64,000 nucleotides of DNA from RGIG6307 sp964369945 (lineage in GTDB: Bacteria; Bacillota; Clostridia; Lachnospirales; Lachnospiraceae). Of the stretch, positions 24,712-33,776 are shown piece by piece. The notes beneath the pieces are model-generated. The model was not told where the DNA came from and searched no databases. It worked only from the letters and a program-made list of their open reading frames with translations. The position numbers and the translations under genes are program-made. Position 1 is the first letter of the stretch. Each line of letters opens with the position of its first letter. Location: positions 1-64,000 of the forward strand of contig CAYJHO010000001.1 of assembly GCA_964369945.1 (NCBI GenBank), in the 5' to 3' direction.

Positions 24712-25279
24712 ATGGATCTGCACTTTTGGGCTTTCTGATATCGGATAGAATAAAGTATTCCCATAGAAACCATTGCCCTGTAGATTCTTTCTTTCTAAGA
24801 CGAATCCACCTCTCACTATCTGCGCCTCCAGATGTTACATATAGTTGTATATATCCCTCTTCTAACATAGCTTCACTATTGCTAGTTTTTCTTACTCTTA
24901 TCGTAAGGGGTAATCTTGGCTCATATTCATTTTCTGGTGTGGCACCATCAAAATAGGAGGCAGCTATATATTCTTTTCCCTGAAGTCTATCCCTCATAAA
25001 CTGCATTTCGTAATTTGATAAAGGCTTAGGTCCCTTTAAATAGTTTACCATTGCCAAGCATAACTCTTTATTTACAGGATAAAGACAAAGTACTGCAATA
25101 GACAATGCCACTATTTTATAAGGATCCTTAAAATCCTCACTATTTGCTAAGATCAAATCATCTAACGACATTGGAATGTTATCCAACACAATTTCTTTTG
25201 TTCCTAATTCCATCTTTTGCTTACCTAGGTCCATTGCGTTTTTAGCTAAATCCTGTTTCAATTTATCAAAAAATCCCAT
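24704..25279 (-). CDS. Conserved hypothetical protein (possibly DUF6935)
   Basis: A 191-residue cytoplasmic protein starting MGFFDKLKQDLAKNAMDLGK. It has a helical middle (YKIVALSIAVLCLYP) and a C-terminal beta-rich domain with RWIRLRKKESTGQWFLWEYF and LSDIRKPKSADPF. The latter reads like DUF6935, proteins of unknown function often found near stress or tellurium-type genes; this match is from memory. An 18-bp palindrome shared with the DUF4428 gene lies 76 bp upstream of the start. The two proteins also start alike (MG-FDK). Confidence 0.6.
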   Translation of the reverse strand: MGFFDKLKQDLAKNAMDLGKQKMELGTKEIVLDNIPMSLDDLILANSEDFKDPYKIVALSIAVLCLYPVNKELCLAMVNYLKGPKPLSNYEMQFMRDRLQGKEYIAASYFDGATPENEYEPRLPLTIRVRKTSNSEAMLEEGYIQLYVTSGGADSERWIRLRKKESTGQWFLWEYFILSDIRKPKSADPFA

Positions 25280-25354
25280 ACGACTCCCTCCTAATTTTAT
25301 TATAATTTCTCAGAATCTTTAGCTTTAGTATAAGAAAGAAATGCTCCCTTGTAC

Positions 25355-25372
25355 ATGTGCCATCTGGCACAT
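25355..25372. promoter_or_regulatory. Palindrome ATGTGCCA-TC-TGGCACAT, possible operator
   Basis: An 8-bp perfect inverted repeat with a 2-bp centre, 76 bp before the gene at 24704-25279 on the minus strand. The same palindrome, with AT as centre, is at 32475-32492 before the DUF4428 gene. Here no T-run follows on the minus strand, so it is not simply a terminator. Confidence 0.45.
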
Positions 25373-25426
25373 AAAAAAAGTTGCCAGAAACTCCCTTTCT
25401 ACTAAAAGGATACGTTTCTAACAACT
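25373..25426 (-). terminator. Terminator of the diguanylate cyclase gene
   Basis: Minus-strand hairpin with arms AGTTG/CAACT and GAAAC/GTTTC, followed by seven T residues, directly after the stop of the cyclase gene. Confidence 0.8.
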
Positions 25427-25430
25427 CTTT

Positions 25431-26603
25431 TTATAATTCTTTGTATACAACATATTTATTCTTTCCACTACTTTTGGCCTTATATAAGGCTTGGTCTGCT
25501 TTGCTGATTAAATCCATATAGGAATCATTCTTATCAGGAACCATACTATGAATACCTGCGCTAATGGTTACAACACCATCCCCTACCACATGTGGAATTT
25601 TCATTTGCTCAACTTCTTTAATAATTCTATTTGTAATGAGACTCGCACCAGTTTCATCAGCTCTTGGAAGTAATACAATAAATTCTTCCCCTCCATAGCG
25701 AAACACCCTATCACCACTTCTTTTTAGACACTGAGCTATCGCTCTTGAAACTTCAATTAAACACTTGTCCCCTTGTAAATGCCCAAAATAGTCATTATAA
25801 ATTTTAAACTCATCAATATCAATCATAATCACAGAGATAGCTTCTTTGGATGTGATTGAATACTCAAAAGCAGTTTGAATATTTTTATTAAACATAAAAC
25901 GATTTGATATCCCTGTCAGGGCATCCGTTTCTGCCGTTTCTTTTAACTGCATATTCAATTGTTCTAGTTGTGCATTGGTATGTAATAATTCTCTATTTTG
26001 CTCTTCTATCAATATTTTCTGGTTGAATTTCTCGATTCTTTCGTTATAAAATGGAAAAGATATAATACCACAAACCAAACAAACAAAGGATAGGTTTAGC
26101 ATTAAAGATAACATCACTTCTGGACTTTCTATCGTGACAAAAGAAAGAATCATCAGTACCAACCACCCAAGTCCACTTAGTATGTTAATAAAAACTAAGT
26201 CAAAGTGCCCCATAGTCGCTATGAAAAATACAAATGCAATAAACACAATACTTTCATGTTCATTATATAATAATTCTAAACTTGCAGTTGCTATCGCAAT
26301 AATTAGTAAGGCTACCATATATAACTTCTGTATCTTAAGCATATCAAACTTACTTTCTCGTTTCTTCCGATACTTGTAAAATATAGCACTAAAGACAAGG
26401 CATATCAGGGTTGTACATGTATACACGTAAAAATAATCTAGCTTAAACAAGGATGGCCCAAAACGTATAAACTGAAAAATCAATAATAAAATCTCTGCCC
26501 CTGCAATAGAAATTGCAGTTGGTAATAATCTGTGTTGGTTCCTATCGATACAAGTCTGTTTATAGGCTTGTTCGAATCCCTCTGCTACTTTTAATAATTT
26601 CAA
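25431..26603 (-). CDS. Membrane-bound diguanylate cyclase (GGDEF)
   Basis: A 390-residue protein. Six or so membrane segments fill residues 25-200. A coiled-coil linker (residues 205-235) leads to a GGDEF domain with the active-site variant GGEEF (FRYGGEEFIVLLPR) and the substrate Asp region MIDIDEFKIYNDYFGHLQGD. It should make cyclic di-GMP from GTP. No EAL domain or obvious RxxD inhibitory site was noted. The start is TTG at 26603, 7 nt after GAGG, as no suitable ATG is near. It is monocistronic. The membrane sensor is of unknown ligand. Confidence 0.9.
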   Translation of the reverse strand: MKLLKVAEGFEQAYKQTCIDRNQHRLLPTAISIAGAEILLLIFQFIRFGPSLFKLDYFYVYTCTTLICLVFSAIFYKYRKKRESKFDMLKIQKLYMVALLIIAIATASLELLYNEHESIVFIAFVFFIATMGHFDLVFINILSGLGWLVLMILSFVTIESPEVMLSLMLNLSFVCLVCGIISFPFYNERIEKFNQKILIEEQNRELLHTNAQLEQLNMQLKETAETDALTGISNRFMFNKNIQTAFEYSITSKEAISVIMIDIDEFKIYNDYFGHLQGDKCLIEVSRAIAQCLKRSGDRVFRYGGEEFIVLLPRADETGASLITNRIIKEVEQMKIPHVVGDGVVTISAGIHSMVPDKNDSYMDLISKADQALYKAKSSGKNKYVVYKEL

Positions 26604-26665
26604 AACTATTCCTCTATTTCACTTTTTGTAACCATCATATAACAAAACGTAACAAAAGTCAAATC

Positions 26666-27280
26666 CTATTTAGAAGAAATCCATCCATTCCCAACAACAT
26701 AAACAACTAATTCCATGGTACTTTTTGTTTCTGACTTCAAGAGCATATTTTCTATATGCCGCTTCACGGTTCCCTCTGCTATCTTCATTTCATCTGCTAT
26801 TTCTTTCCGTGAATAAGAGTGGCAAAGCAAGCGCAATACCTCTAATTCTCGCTCTGTAAATGGTGCTTCCCCTAAGGCTGTAGGAATCGTAAACTCCTCT
26901 GGAAAACTCCCCTGTCCTTTCATCACAGCACGAATCATTTCTACAAAATCATGGATTGCCTTTGCTTTGGATAAAAAAGCATCTGCTCCTGCTTTTTTTG
27001 CCTCTGGTATGTATGAAATTTCATCAAACCCAGACATTACAATCACTTTAATTTTGGGAAATTCAAATTTCACCTTTTGTGTCAATCGAATTCCACTATC
27101 TACCTCTTCCATCGATATATCTGTCAGAATAATATCAGGTTGTAACTCTTTGCACATAGCTAGCACAGATTTCGTACTACTAGCACTCCCTACTAATAAC
27201 ATATCAGATTCTATGGCTATGATGTTACTAAAGGCATCTAATACTGATTTATGGTCATCTACGATAAGTACTCGTATCAT
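26666..27280 (-). CDS. NarL/FixJ-type response regulator (module 1)
   Basis: A 204-residue regulator. The receiver domain has the acidic pair VDDH, the phosphorylated Asp in IILTDIS (about residue 54) and the Lys in FLSKAKA. A C-terminal LuxR-type helix-turn-helix follows (FTERELEVLRLLCHSYSRKE, then EIADEMKIAEGTVKRHI). ATG 27280 follows GGAGGGAGAT and overlaps the stop of the kinase gene (ATGA), so the two are coupled. It is expected to be phosphorylated by the kinase at 27277-28665. Target genes are unknown; the cyclase gene follows 63 bp downstream. Confidence 0.92.
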   Translation of the reverse strand: MIRVLIVDDHKSVLDAFSNIIAIESDMLLVGSASSTKSVLAMCKELQPDIILTDISMEEVDSGIRLTQKVKFEFPKIKVIVMSGFDEISYIPEAKKAGADAFLSKAKAIHDFVEMIRAVMKGQGSFPEEFTIPTALGEAPFTERELEVLRLLCHSYSRKEIADEMKIAEGTVKRHIENMLLKSETKSTMELVVYVVGNGWISSK

Positions 27281-28665
27281 ATCTCCCTCCTTGGCATTGT
27301 AATCATAAGACAAAACTCTGGTATTACCTCTACTTTTAAGCTACCACCTATACTTTCCATGCGATTTCGAATGCCGAATAAGCCTCCACCTTCACGCAAA
27401 CTCGTTCTAGGCACCCCGCCATTATTACTAATTGCAATTTTATATTCGAGCTCCTTCTTCTCTATTACTACATATACTTCACTTGCTCCTGCATGGCGAA
27501 TCGCATTTGTACACGCTTCTCTTAGCACTGCTAGAAATAGAAAGCAAAGTTCTTCCTCCACAGGAAACTCACCTTGCAAGCAAATAAGCAAGCCAATCCT
27601 CTCAAAGTATTCTTTAATATCTGCAAACAAGCTTTTTGAATCACCTTGATTATTTCCTTTAATCTGATCCATAATGTCCTCTAGTAAAGAAAGTAGCTCA
27701 TCCCCCTTGACAGAGTTGTGACTCAACCTTTGAATAGCAGTTAATTTTTGCCCCAAAATATCATGAATTTGAGAACGTAACCTTACATACTCTCTTTCTT
27801 TTTGAAGGGTTTCCATTTTTATGTTTAGCTCTTGAATTTCCTCTCTCTGCTTAGAAAGCTTTTTCATTTCTTCTTCTAATAAGTAAAATACTCCCATAGT
27901 TTCTGTCACATCGATGGCTATCATTTCATAGTAAGCTTGATTCTTAATCTTAAATTCTTTCTTCGAAAAGCGAATTGCTTGGCTACTCGTACGAAGTAAA
28001 ATATCCCCTTCTATATTCTGAATCTCTGCTGAAACTATGGGTCCCTTCTCTAACTTTTTCCAGAACATATTTCCATCTTGAAATTCGTGATTTGTAAACA
28101 ACAGCATCCATGATTTCATCTTCTCATTGATAAGGTAGATATAACCTTGGGTATCACAAAACATCAAACCTGCTGGCAAAGTGTCTAAGCCTTCTTTGAT
28201 TGAAAAAGCCGATATCTCTTGCTTCCTTTTCTTTTGCAAATACCTAGCTTCTTTCATGGTATGGAACAACAAGGGGAATAGCGCAAGCAAATGCCAATGA
28301 TACCATACTTCATTCATCAGCAATGCTAGTAGTGAAAAGAACAAGAAATATGGCACTCTTTGTTTGTTCCTATTCCACACCATCCAGAATAGAAGAATCA
28401 TAACTCCAAGAACTTTTAATACTACATCTAGACTAGCGATATCTATCAATCCATAGCGTTTATTATAAAATACTGTCATTGCTAGTAAACTTAGATTTGC
28501 TATATATAATAGTAATAATATCTCGGCCGCTAGGATTGCAAACTTTTGCTTTCTTTGAGTCGACAGTAAGGTACTAAGTACTACGGATTGCACAGCAAAT
28601 ACGATAACTCCTAAAAAAAACAAGATAAGAAGATAAGTTTTAGGATAGAAAAAGAGTTGGTACAT
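27277..28665 (-). CDS. Sensor histidine kinase with PAS-like domain (module 1)
   Basis: A 462-residue membrane kinase. About five membrane segments occupy residues 10-160. A PAS-like domain follows (EGLDTLPAGLMFCDTQGYIY). Then comes a coiled coil, the phosphoacceptor His301 in QIHDILGQKLTAIQRL (HisKA_3-like), and a HATPase domain with N box LREACTNAIRHA and G box GGGLFGIRNRM. The gene overlaps the receptor-like gene upstream by 26 nt and the regulator downstream by 4 nt, so receptor, kinase and regulator are one unit. The paralogous kinase is at 32493-33776. Confidence 0.9.
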   Translation of the reverse strand: MYQLFFYPKTYLLILFFLGVIVFAVQSVVLSTLLSTQRKQKFAILAAEILLLLYIANLSLLAMTVFYNKRYGLIDIASLDVVLKVLGVMILLFWMVWNRNKQRVPYFLFFSLLALLMNEVWYHWHLLALFPLLFHTMKEARYLQKKRKQEISAFSIKEGLDTLPAGLMFCDTQGYIYLINEKMKSWMLLFTNHEFQDGNMFWKKLEKGPIVSAEIQNIEGDILLRTSSQAIRFSKKEFKIKNQAYYEMIAIDVTETMGVFYLLEEEMKKLSKQREEIQELNIKMETLQKEREYVRLRSQIHDILGQKLTAIQRLSHNSVKGDELLSLLEDIMDQIKGNNQGDSKSLFADIKEYFERIGLLICLQGEFPVEEELCFLFLAVLREACTNAIRHAGASEVYVVIEKKELEYKIAISNNGGVPRTSLREGGGLFGIRNRMESIGGSLKVEVIPEFCLMITMPRREI

Positions 28666-30823
28666 ATTCGTCCTCCTTTTTGCTCACGCGCATTAAATAA
28701 GAATACCCATTCTCCCAAGGCTTCAAGCTAATGGTCAAAACATTTTGATAGGCAAACTCTTCTAACTCCTGTTCCGATACTACCAAAGTATCCAATATGA
28801 CAGAGAATAGGATATATTCTTTCTCCTCATAAAGTTGAACAAAAGCAAAGGAAAATCCTGAGTCGATCCCCTGCTCAATCAGAAACGAAAGCATCTGATA
28901 CATGGAGCACAAATCGCTTGTTTTCATTGGATACTGGATGGTATTTCTAACAGTCCACTTCGCTTTTGGTATATATTCTTTTAATTCTGTAATCGCATTC
29001 AGAAAAATACCGACATGTTGTTTTTCTTGATATAGTGCATTAATACTCATCATACACTTCCTTTTAAGTAAACAAATCAAAAGGTTAATTTTTCCTACCT
29101 CTAGACACTGTAATTCTTGTTTCAACTTAGCAATCCCTATTACAAGAATTTCATCCACTCTTTCGTATACCTTTTGTTCTGCCACCGTTGCAGCAATGTC
29201 TGCATTTATCTCTCCAACTTGTAGTAGAAATTCGTTATTTTCTCGTAATACTTCATTAAGATCTGCTAAACGCTCCAAACTATGATTTAAGGTAGTATAA
29301 TCTTCAAAGTAAGAAAATCTTCCTCCGTGAATATCAGCTTCCCTTAACTGATAGTTATGATCAATCTCCCTACTAACTTTGGAATTTTCTACAACCTCTC
29401 CTGCTTGATTTGTTATTTTCATTGCTAGACTAGAATGTGCAAAGAGTTTTTCATATCCTTTATTATTTGGAAAAAGACTACTTCTCAAGCAAGCTTCTAT
29501 ATAAAGAAATAGAATCATGGTGTTACCAAAAGAAAGTTCAAATTCTCTTACGATTGGCAATCCAACAATATAGGAAATGATATAAATAATTAATAGCACA
29601 TTGACTAAAACGGGATATAGAAATGCACTTTTCTTAGGTGATTGAAATGCCTTTACAATCAAAGCACTCACTGCTACTACAAAACTAGTTAATACCCATA
29701 CAATAACTACGTAGTAGACTAGCATATATTCATATTCATACCAACTTTTAGAATAGACGGTGACATCAAAAACTAATTCATGATAATTATTGGTCATAAC
29801 TAATAACAATAGCGCCGTAGAAACTACCGTATATGCGCGAAATAGTATTATAAAGATGCCTTTTTGCATTACCTTTCCCATATGAAAGGTGATATAAACT
29901 AATACTCCTGGCAACATTAAAATAGGAATATAGTAGGCATACCATATGCTAATTTCTAAGCTAACACTTTCATTCGCTATAGACTTCAACACCCCCATAC
30001 TCAAGAAAAAAATCTGCAAGCATATGGCAAATAGTAGAGCATTTAATATTTTCTTATCTGTTATTCTATATCTTAAATTAATAAAATATAATATCAAAGC
30101 AAAAAGAAATGCTAAGTAAATTGTAGTGATTTCTTTAGGACCTGCAAAACTATAGCGTTCTGTGTCAAAGGTTTCTCTCATCAAGCTAGTTGCCACTTGA
30201 CTAGCCGCCCTATTGTAAGCACGAAAAACTTCTAACTCTTCCTCCGACATCCCTTGCTCTAGCTTATGTTCTGCATAAGAGAGCATTCCATAGTTTATAG
30301 TAAACACACCTTCTAAGGGATAAATAATTTCGAAGTCTCTTCCTTCCTCAATCAGTTGATTTACAACACTATCATAGGTAATCAATACGGCCTTATCTAA
30401 ATCACATAGATACAAACGGCCTTCTGCTTCTATCTTGGCCAAATCTATAGAAAGTGCTTGAACATCATAGGAACCATAAAGTGCCTCAGCCATTGCTAGT
30501 AGGATATGATGAGTTTTGGGGTATTCCCACATATTTTCCTCAATTCGCTCTCCTAGATCAAGAGTGATTTCTTCTTCTATTTCAAAAATATCGGAGAAAC
30601 TCTCTATCTGTACCGTAGTCATTGCTCGATCAACTGCTATCACTATGGTATGAGATCCTTCCAAAAAAAATTGATAATACTCATCTTCTAACAACCTTGC
30701 TTGTGATTCATAAAGGATAGCATTCTTTCCTTGCTCTAACTCCCGTAATCCCCCCTCTGCTTGGGCCGGAATCGTACGAATAAAAATCAGCATACAAAAC
30801 AAAATCACATAAATCTTTCTCAT
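28640..30823 (-). CDS. 7TM receptor-like protein with signal peptide, no kinase motifs (module 1)
   Basis: A 727-residue protein. A signal peptide (residues 1-22, ending PAQA) precedes an extracytoplasmic domain of about 210 residues. Seven membrane helices follow (about 235-460), then a cytoplasmic region that aligns by eye with the paralogue at 33773. The last part (CLLKRKCMMSINALY) resembles the degenerate end of 7TM histidine kinases. No phosphoacceptor His motif, N box or G box is present. I infer that it senses a ligand outside the cell and controls the kinase encoded directly downstream. The ligand is unknown. Confidence 0.6.
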   Translation of the reverse strand: MRKIYVILFCMLIFIRTIPAQAEGGLRELEQGKNAILYESQARLLEDEYYQFFLEGSHTIVIAVDRAMTTVQIESFSDIFEIEEEITLDLGERIEENMWEYPKTHHILLAMAEALYGSYDVQALSIDLAKIEAEGRLYLCDLDKAVLITYDSVVNQLIEEGRDFEIIYPLEGVFTINYGMLSYAEHKLEQGMSEEELEVFRAYNRAASQVATSLMRETFDTERYSFAGPKEITTIYLAFLFALILYFINLRYRITDKKILNALLFAICLQIFFLSMGVLKSIANESVSLEISIWYAYYIPILMLPGVLVYITFHMGKVMQKGIFIILFRAYTVVSTALLLLVMTNNYHELVFDVTVYSKSWYEYEYMLVYYVVIVWVLTSFVVAVSALIVKAFQSPKKSAFLYPVLVNVLLIIYIISYIVGLPIVREFELSFGNTMILFLYIEACLRSSLFPNNKGYEKLFAHSSLAMKITNQAGEVVENSKVSREIDHNYQLREADIHGGRFSYFEDYTTLNHSLERLADLNEVLRENNEFLLQVGEINADIAATVAEQKVYERVDEILVIGIAKLKQELQCLEVGKINLLICLLKRKCMMSINALYQEKQHVGIFLNAITELKEYIPKAKWTVRNTIQYPMKTSDLCSMYQMLSFLIEQGIDSGFSFAFVQLYEEKEYILFSVILDTLVVSEQELEEFAYQNVLTISLKPWENGYSYLMRVSKKEDEYVPTLFLS

Positions 30824-30932
30824 AGCTCCTCCCCCATTTTCTCAGTATAATTTAATATTATTTTATCAAATTTTTAGTAGTTACACCCTACACATTTGTA
30901 TAGGTTTTATTAGTTTTTACTTAATCCATGCT

Positions 30933-30969
30933 AAAAAGGAAGCCTCACCCTAAGGCAAAGCTTCCTTTT
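30933..30969 (-). terminator. Terminator after response regulator 2
   Basis: Stem GGAAGC/GCTTCC with inner CCTTAGGG and a T5 run on the minus strand, 27 nt after the stop at 30996. Confidence 0.75.
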
Positions 30970-30995
30970 CCATATGCTATACTTTTAATATTCTA

Positions 30996-31631
30996 CTACG
31001 ATCCATCGTAGCCATCTGCTATGATAAATTTCTGCATTGCTACATCCACTGCTACTTTCAAGATATTGTCATACCCTGTTTTACTCTTAATGTTTGCTAT
31101 ATGAAAATTTAGAGTACTTCTAGAGATTTCTAGTCTTTCGCAAATTTCTTGATAGGAATAACCATTTACGATACTCTTTACGATTTTCAATTCTTGCTTC
31201 GTAAATTCGGTAGCTTTTGCTAGACCTACCATTACTTTAGGTGCTTCACTTGGGAATACCTTTTCTCCCTCTAATACCCTCTTCATAATCTCTAACAAAG
31301 ACTCTTTACTATGATCTTTGTACCAAAATCCTTCTAACCCGAATTTCTTAGCCTGTTCTATATGAAGTGATTCCACAAGAAAAGTAACGATAATAATTTT
31401 AATATTGGGAAAGCTAGCTTTGATTAATCTTGATACTTCGAGTCCCTGCTCCTTTTTTCCTGTATAAATATCCATTAAAATGATATCTACCCTTTGTTTC
31501 TCACAAAACTCTTGGGCTTTACTAGCCTCATCAAGAAGCCCCACTACTTGATAATTGGAATCTTCTAACAAAAGATATCGCATCAGTTCTCTTGAACTTT
31601 TCTGGTCGTCTACAATCAATACTTGGTACAT
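30996..31631 (-). CDS. LuxR-type response regulator (module 2, probable)
   Basis: A 211-residue protein. The receiver has LIVDDQ, the phosphorylated Asp in IILMDIY and FWYKDHS for the conserved Lys. The C-terminal helix-turn-helix (FTKQELKIVKSIVNGYSYQE, then ICERLEISRSTLNFHIANIKS) is LuxR-like. ATG 31631 follows GAGGTGATT; a GTG two codons earlier is possible. It is an orphan in transcription but the nearest regulator to the kinase at 32493. The pairing is an inference from location and from the module 1 layout. Confidence 0.88.
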   Translation of the reverse strand: MYQVLIVDDQKSSRELMRYLLLEDSNYQVVGLLDEASKAQEFCEKQRVDIILMDIYTGKKEQGLEVSRLIKASFPNIKIIIVTFLVESLHIEQAKKFGLEGFWYKDHSKESLLEIMKRVLEGEKVFPSEAPKVMVGLAKATEFTKQELKIVKSIVNGYSYQEICERLEISRSTLNFHIANIKSKTGYDNILKVAVDVAMQKFIIADGYDGS

Positions 31632-31701
31632 AATCACCTCATTAAGAATTCACACTTTTTATAGATTAACTGTAGCACAAAGATTCTAGGATTTCAAATA
31701 C

Positions 31702-32418
31702 TTATGATAATGCCCCACCACAATATTCACAACAATTATTGTCATTTGGCATTGTGGTTGCATAGCAATGAGGGCAGGTACTTGCTACTTTTGGTGTATT
31801 TGCATCTATCACCGCTTGCCTAGCTTCTTCTCTAATTCCCATCAGTATTCCCTTAATTTCTTCCCCGTCCCTTTCTGCTTCTTTAAATTCTGGTGAAAAT
31901 TTACTATCGATTTCATCGTCATTTAATTGAAATCTAATATCATCAAACCAAGGTGAGTTTATATAAATTGTCATATTGAAATTGTAATACTTATCATATC
32001 TCGGTGGTTCGTAACTTTCTCTGCGTCCATCTACTTCACGGTAAAGCTCTCGCTCTCCTTCTTCAATATCAATATCACATCCTGTCACTTGTGAGAAGGA
32101 AATAATATCTGGATTGTTTTCTCTCCACTTCCTACTCCTTGAAAAAATCCAGGTCTTACTATCTTCATCGATGCAAATCATTTGATTTCCACCAATTACC
32201 TTCGTTGGATTAAACTCTTTTACCTTTTCTTCATTTTCTGCTCGATAAACAAGCTGCTCTTTTATTTCTTCCACAGTGGAACCTCTTCGATCATCAAAAA
32301 AAGGTGATAATTTCTTTGCACAATCCTTGCATAGATTTCCATCTTCTAACTTTCTATTTCCTAATAAACCAATCTTCTCACTACATACATCACAATATTT
32401 TTTATCAAATAATCCCAT
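31702..32418 (-). CDS. DUF4428 protein with two zinc ribbons
   Basis: A 238-residue cytoplasmic protein. The N-terminal DUF4428-type zinc finger has KKYCDVCSEKIG and GNLCKDCAKK. The middle (ISFSQVTGCDIDIEEGERE, then MTIYINSPWFDDIRF) resembles the lipid- or protein-binding folds that often follow DUF4428. The C-terminus ends in a second zinc ribbon (CPHCYATTMPNDNNCCEYCGG). It has an extended -10 promoter (TGGTATAAT, 32436-32444). An 18-bp palindrome lies upstream. It sits between the module 2 kinase and regulator genes. The function is unknown. Confidence 0.8.
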   Translation of the reverse strand: MGLFDKKYCDVCSEKIGLLGNRKLEDGNLCKDCAKKLSPFFDDRRGSTVEEIKEQLVYRAENEEKVKEFNPTKVIGGNQMICIDEDSKTWIFSRSRKWRENNPDIISFSQVTGCDIDIEEGERELYREVDGRRESYEPPRYDKYYNFNMTIYINSPWFDDIRFQLNDDEIDSKFSPEFKEAERDGEEIKGILMGIREEARQAVIDANTPKVASTCPHCYATTMPNDNNCCEYCGGALS

Positions 32419-32474
32419 AGTCTTCCCTCTCTTTCATTATACCAATATCATACAGAAGTACGGAACAAAAAAAA

Positions 32475-32492
32475 ATGTGCCAATTGGCACAT
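32475..32492. terminator. Terminator of kinase 2, identical to the palindrome at 25355
   Basis: ATGTGCCA-AT-TGGCACAT on the minus strand begins right at the kinase stop and is followed by nine T residues, a good intrinsic terminator. It is also 57 bp upstream of the DUF4428 start. Its arms equal those of the palindrome before the gene at 24704, so a regulatory role is possible in addition. Confidence 0.75.
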
Positions 32493-33776
32493 TTAATCCT
32501 TCATTACAATATATAAGCTCACTTTGTCCCCACCTGATACTGTCATAGAGCCTCCTAGTCGTTCTACCTTTTCTCTAACCGCTAACAATCCACCGCCTTC
32601 CATGACGGTTACTTGCCTTTTCCTAGTTGTGTTCTCAACCAACAGAGAAATCCAATCTTCTTTTCTTCTACAAATAACACTTAGTTCCTTTGCTTTTGCA
32701 TGAAATACTGCATTTTTCAACATTTCATTTATTGCAAATAAGAAAATCCCTCTTTTTTCACTATATTCTGGTAGTTTTCCTTGCATTTTTATCTTACAAG
32801 ATAAGCTCTTCGCCAAATTTTCGATTTGTTTAACACTTAAACTTTCTATCTGATCTGTTATCGGCATGCTAGATTTAATAGCCACTTGGCTCCACTGTGA
32901 CAGCAACCAATGTAACTGTTTTTCATCAGTTTCCGTTTCTAGCGCTAACTTCGATTGAATCAGAAGTTGTCCAAATTCGTCATGAAACTGAATTTTAGTA
33001 TCTAGGATAGCTTGCTCTTTTGCATTTCTTTCTGCTTCTTCTATCCATAATTTAAGTCGTCTCTTTTGCGCCTCTAATTTCTCATTCATAAGGTCTATAT
33101 CTTTTGTCAATCTATACCATTTTGTAATATTACTAATCTTTATCTGTGTAAACACTTTCCCTTCTAGTTCTATTCTACTTTTTGAAAACTGCCAAACCTC
33201 TCCATTCCCTAATTCAAATGCTGGTTCCACGCCTTGATTCACACAGCAATTAGAGCCTTGAAGTTTGAGAACTTCCTCCCAAATTTCATTTCCATGATCT
33301 ATCCCAACTTGAAGTAAGTTATGACAAACAGATAAAAACATCTTATTAGACAAATATAAATCTCCCACCTCAGAAAAAAAAGCCAATCCTATCGGAATAT
33401 TTTCCAATGCATGCTTAATAATATAAGGCTTGTATTTCACCTGAACTTTAGAAAATAATCTTATCATCCCCACAACTGCTACTAGGATTCCTACACTCGC
33501 AAAGGCAATATGATGGGTAACGGGAAGTGCATCTAAGTATCGACCTAGGATGCTTAAATGAAAATCATAGCCCTCTCTTCTATAACGATTCAACTCCATC
33601 AAAGCTGCTACATCCACTAAATAGAGTAAGGTAATGATACTATAAACAACGTTCAATGCCTTCCCTTTGCTTAACTTAAGATAGGCAATTGCTGCAAGAA
33701 ACACAAGAAAAAAGGCTAGTATAACCAAAGTAAGTACATAAGCCCTTGCTTCAATACCTAACAAAGAATAACTCAT
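32493..33776 (-). CDS. Sensor histidine kinase with PAS-like domain (module 2)
   Basis: A 427-residue paralogue of the kinase at 27277. Membrane segments fill residues 12-125. A PAS-like domain follows (LENIPIGLAFFSEVGDLYLS). The phosphoacceptor is probably His265 (QFHDEFGQLL), followed by N box INEMLKNAVFHA and G box GGGLLAVREKVERLGG. The N box (NEMLKNA) deviates from REAxTNA, so activity should be confirmed. Its ATG overlaps the receptor gene stop by 4 nt (ATGA). Confidence 0.88.
   Translation of the reverse strand: MSYSLLGIEARAYVLTLVILAFFLVFLAAIAYLKLSKGKALNVVYSIITLLYLVDVAALMELNRYRREGYDFHLSILGRYLDALPVTHHIAFASVGILVAVVGMIRLFSKVQVKYKPYIIKHALENIPIGLAFFSEVGDLYLSNKMFLSVCHNLLQVGIDHGNEIWEEVLKLQGSNCCVNQGVEPAFELGNGEVWQFSKSRIELEGKVFTQIKISNITKWYRLTKDIDLMNEKLEAQKRRLKLWIEEAERNAKEQAILDTKIQFHDEFGQLLIQSKLALETETDEKQLHWLLSQWSQVAIKSSMPITDQIESLSVKQIENLAKSLSCKIKMQGKLPEYSEKRGIFLFAINEMLKNAVFHAKAKELSVICRRKEDWISLLVENTTRKRQVTVMEGGGLLAVREKVERLGGSMTVSGGDKVSLYIVMKD

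Noticed and set aside
25355..25400. Sigma-54 promoter (TGGCAC...TTGC)
   Set aside because: The spacing between the GG and GC elements is too long, and TGGCAC is part of a palindrome.
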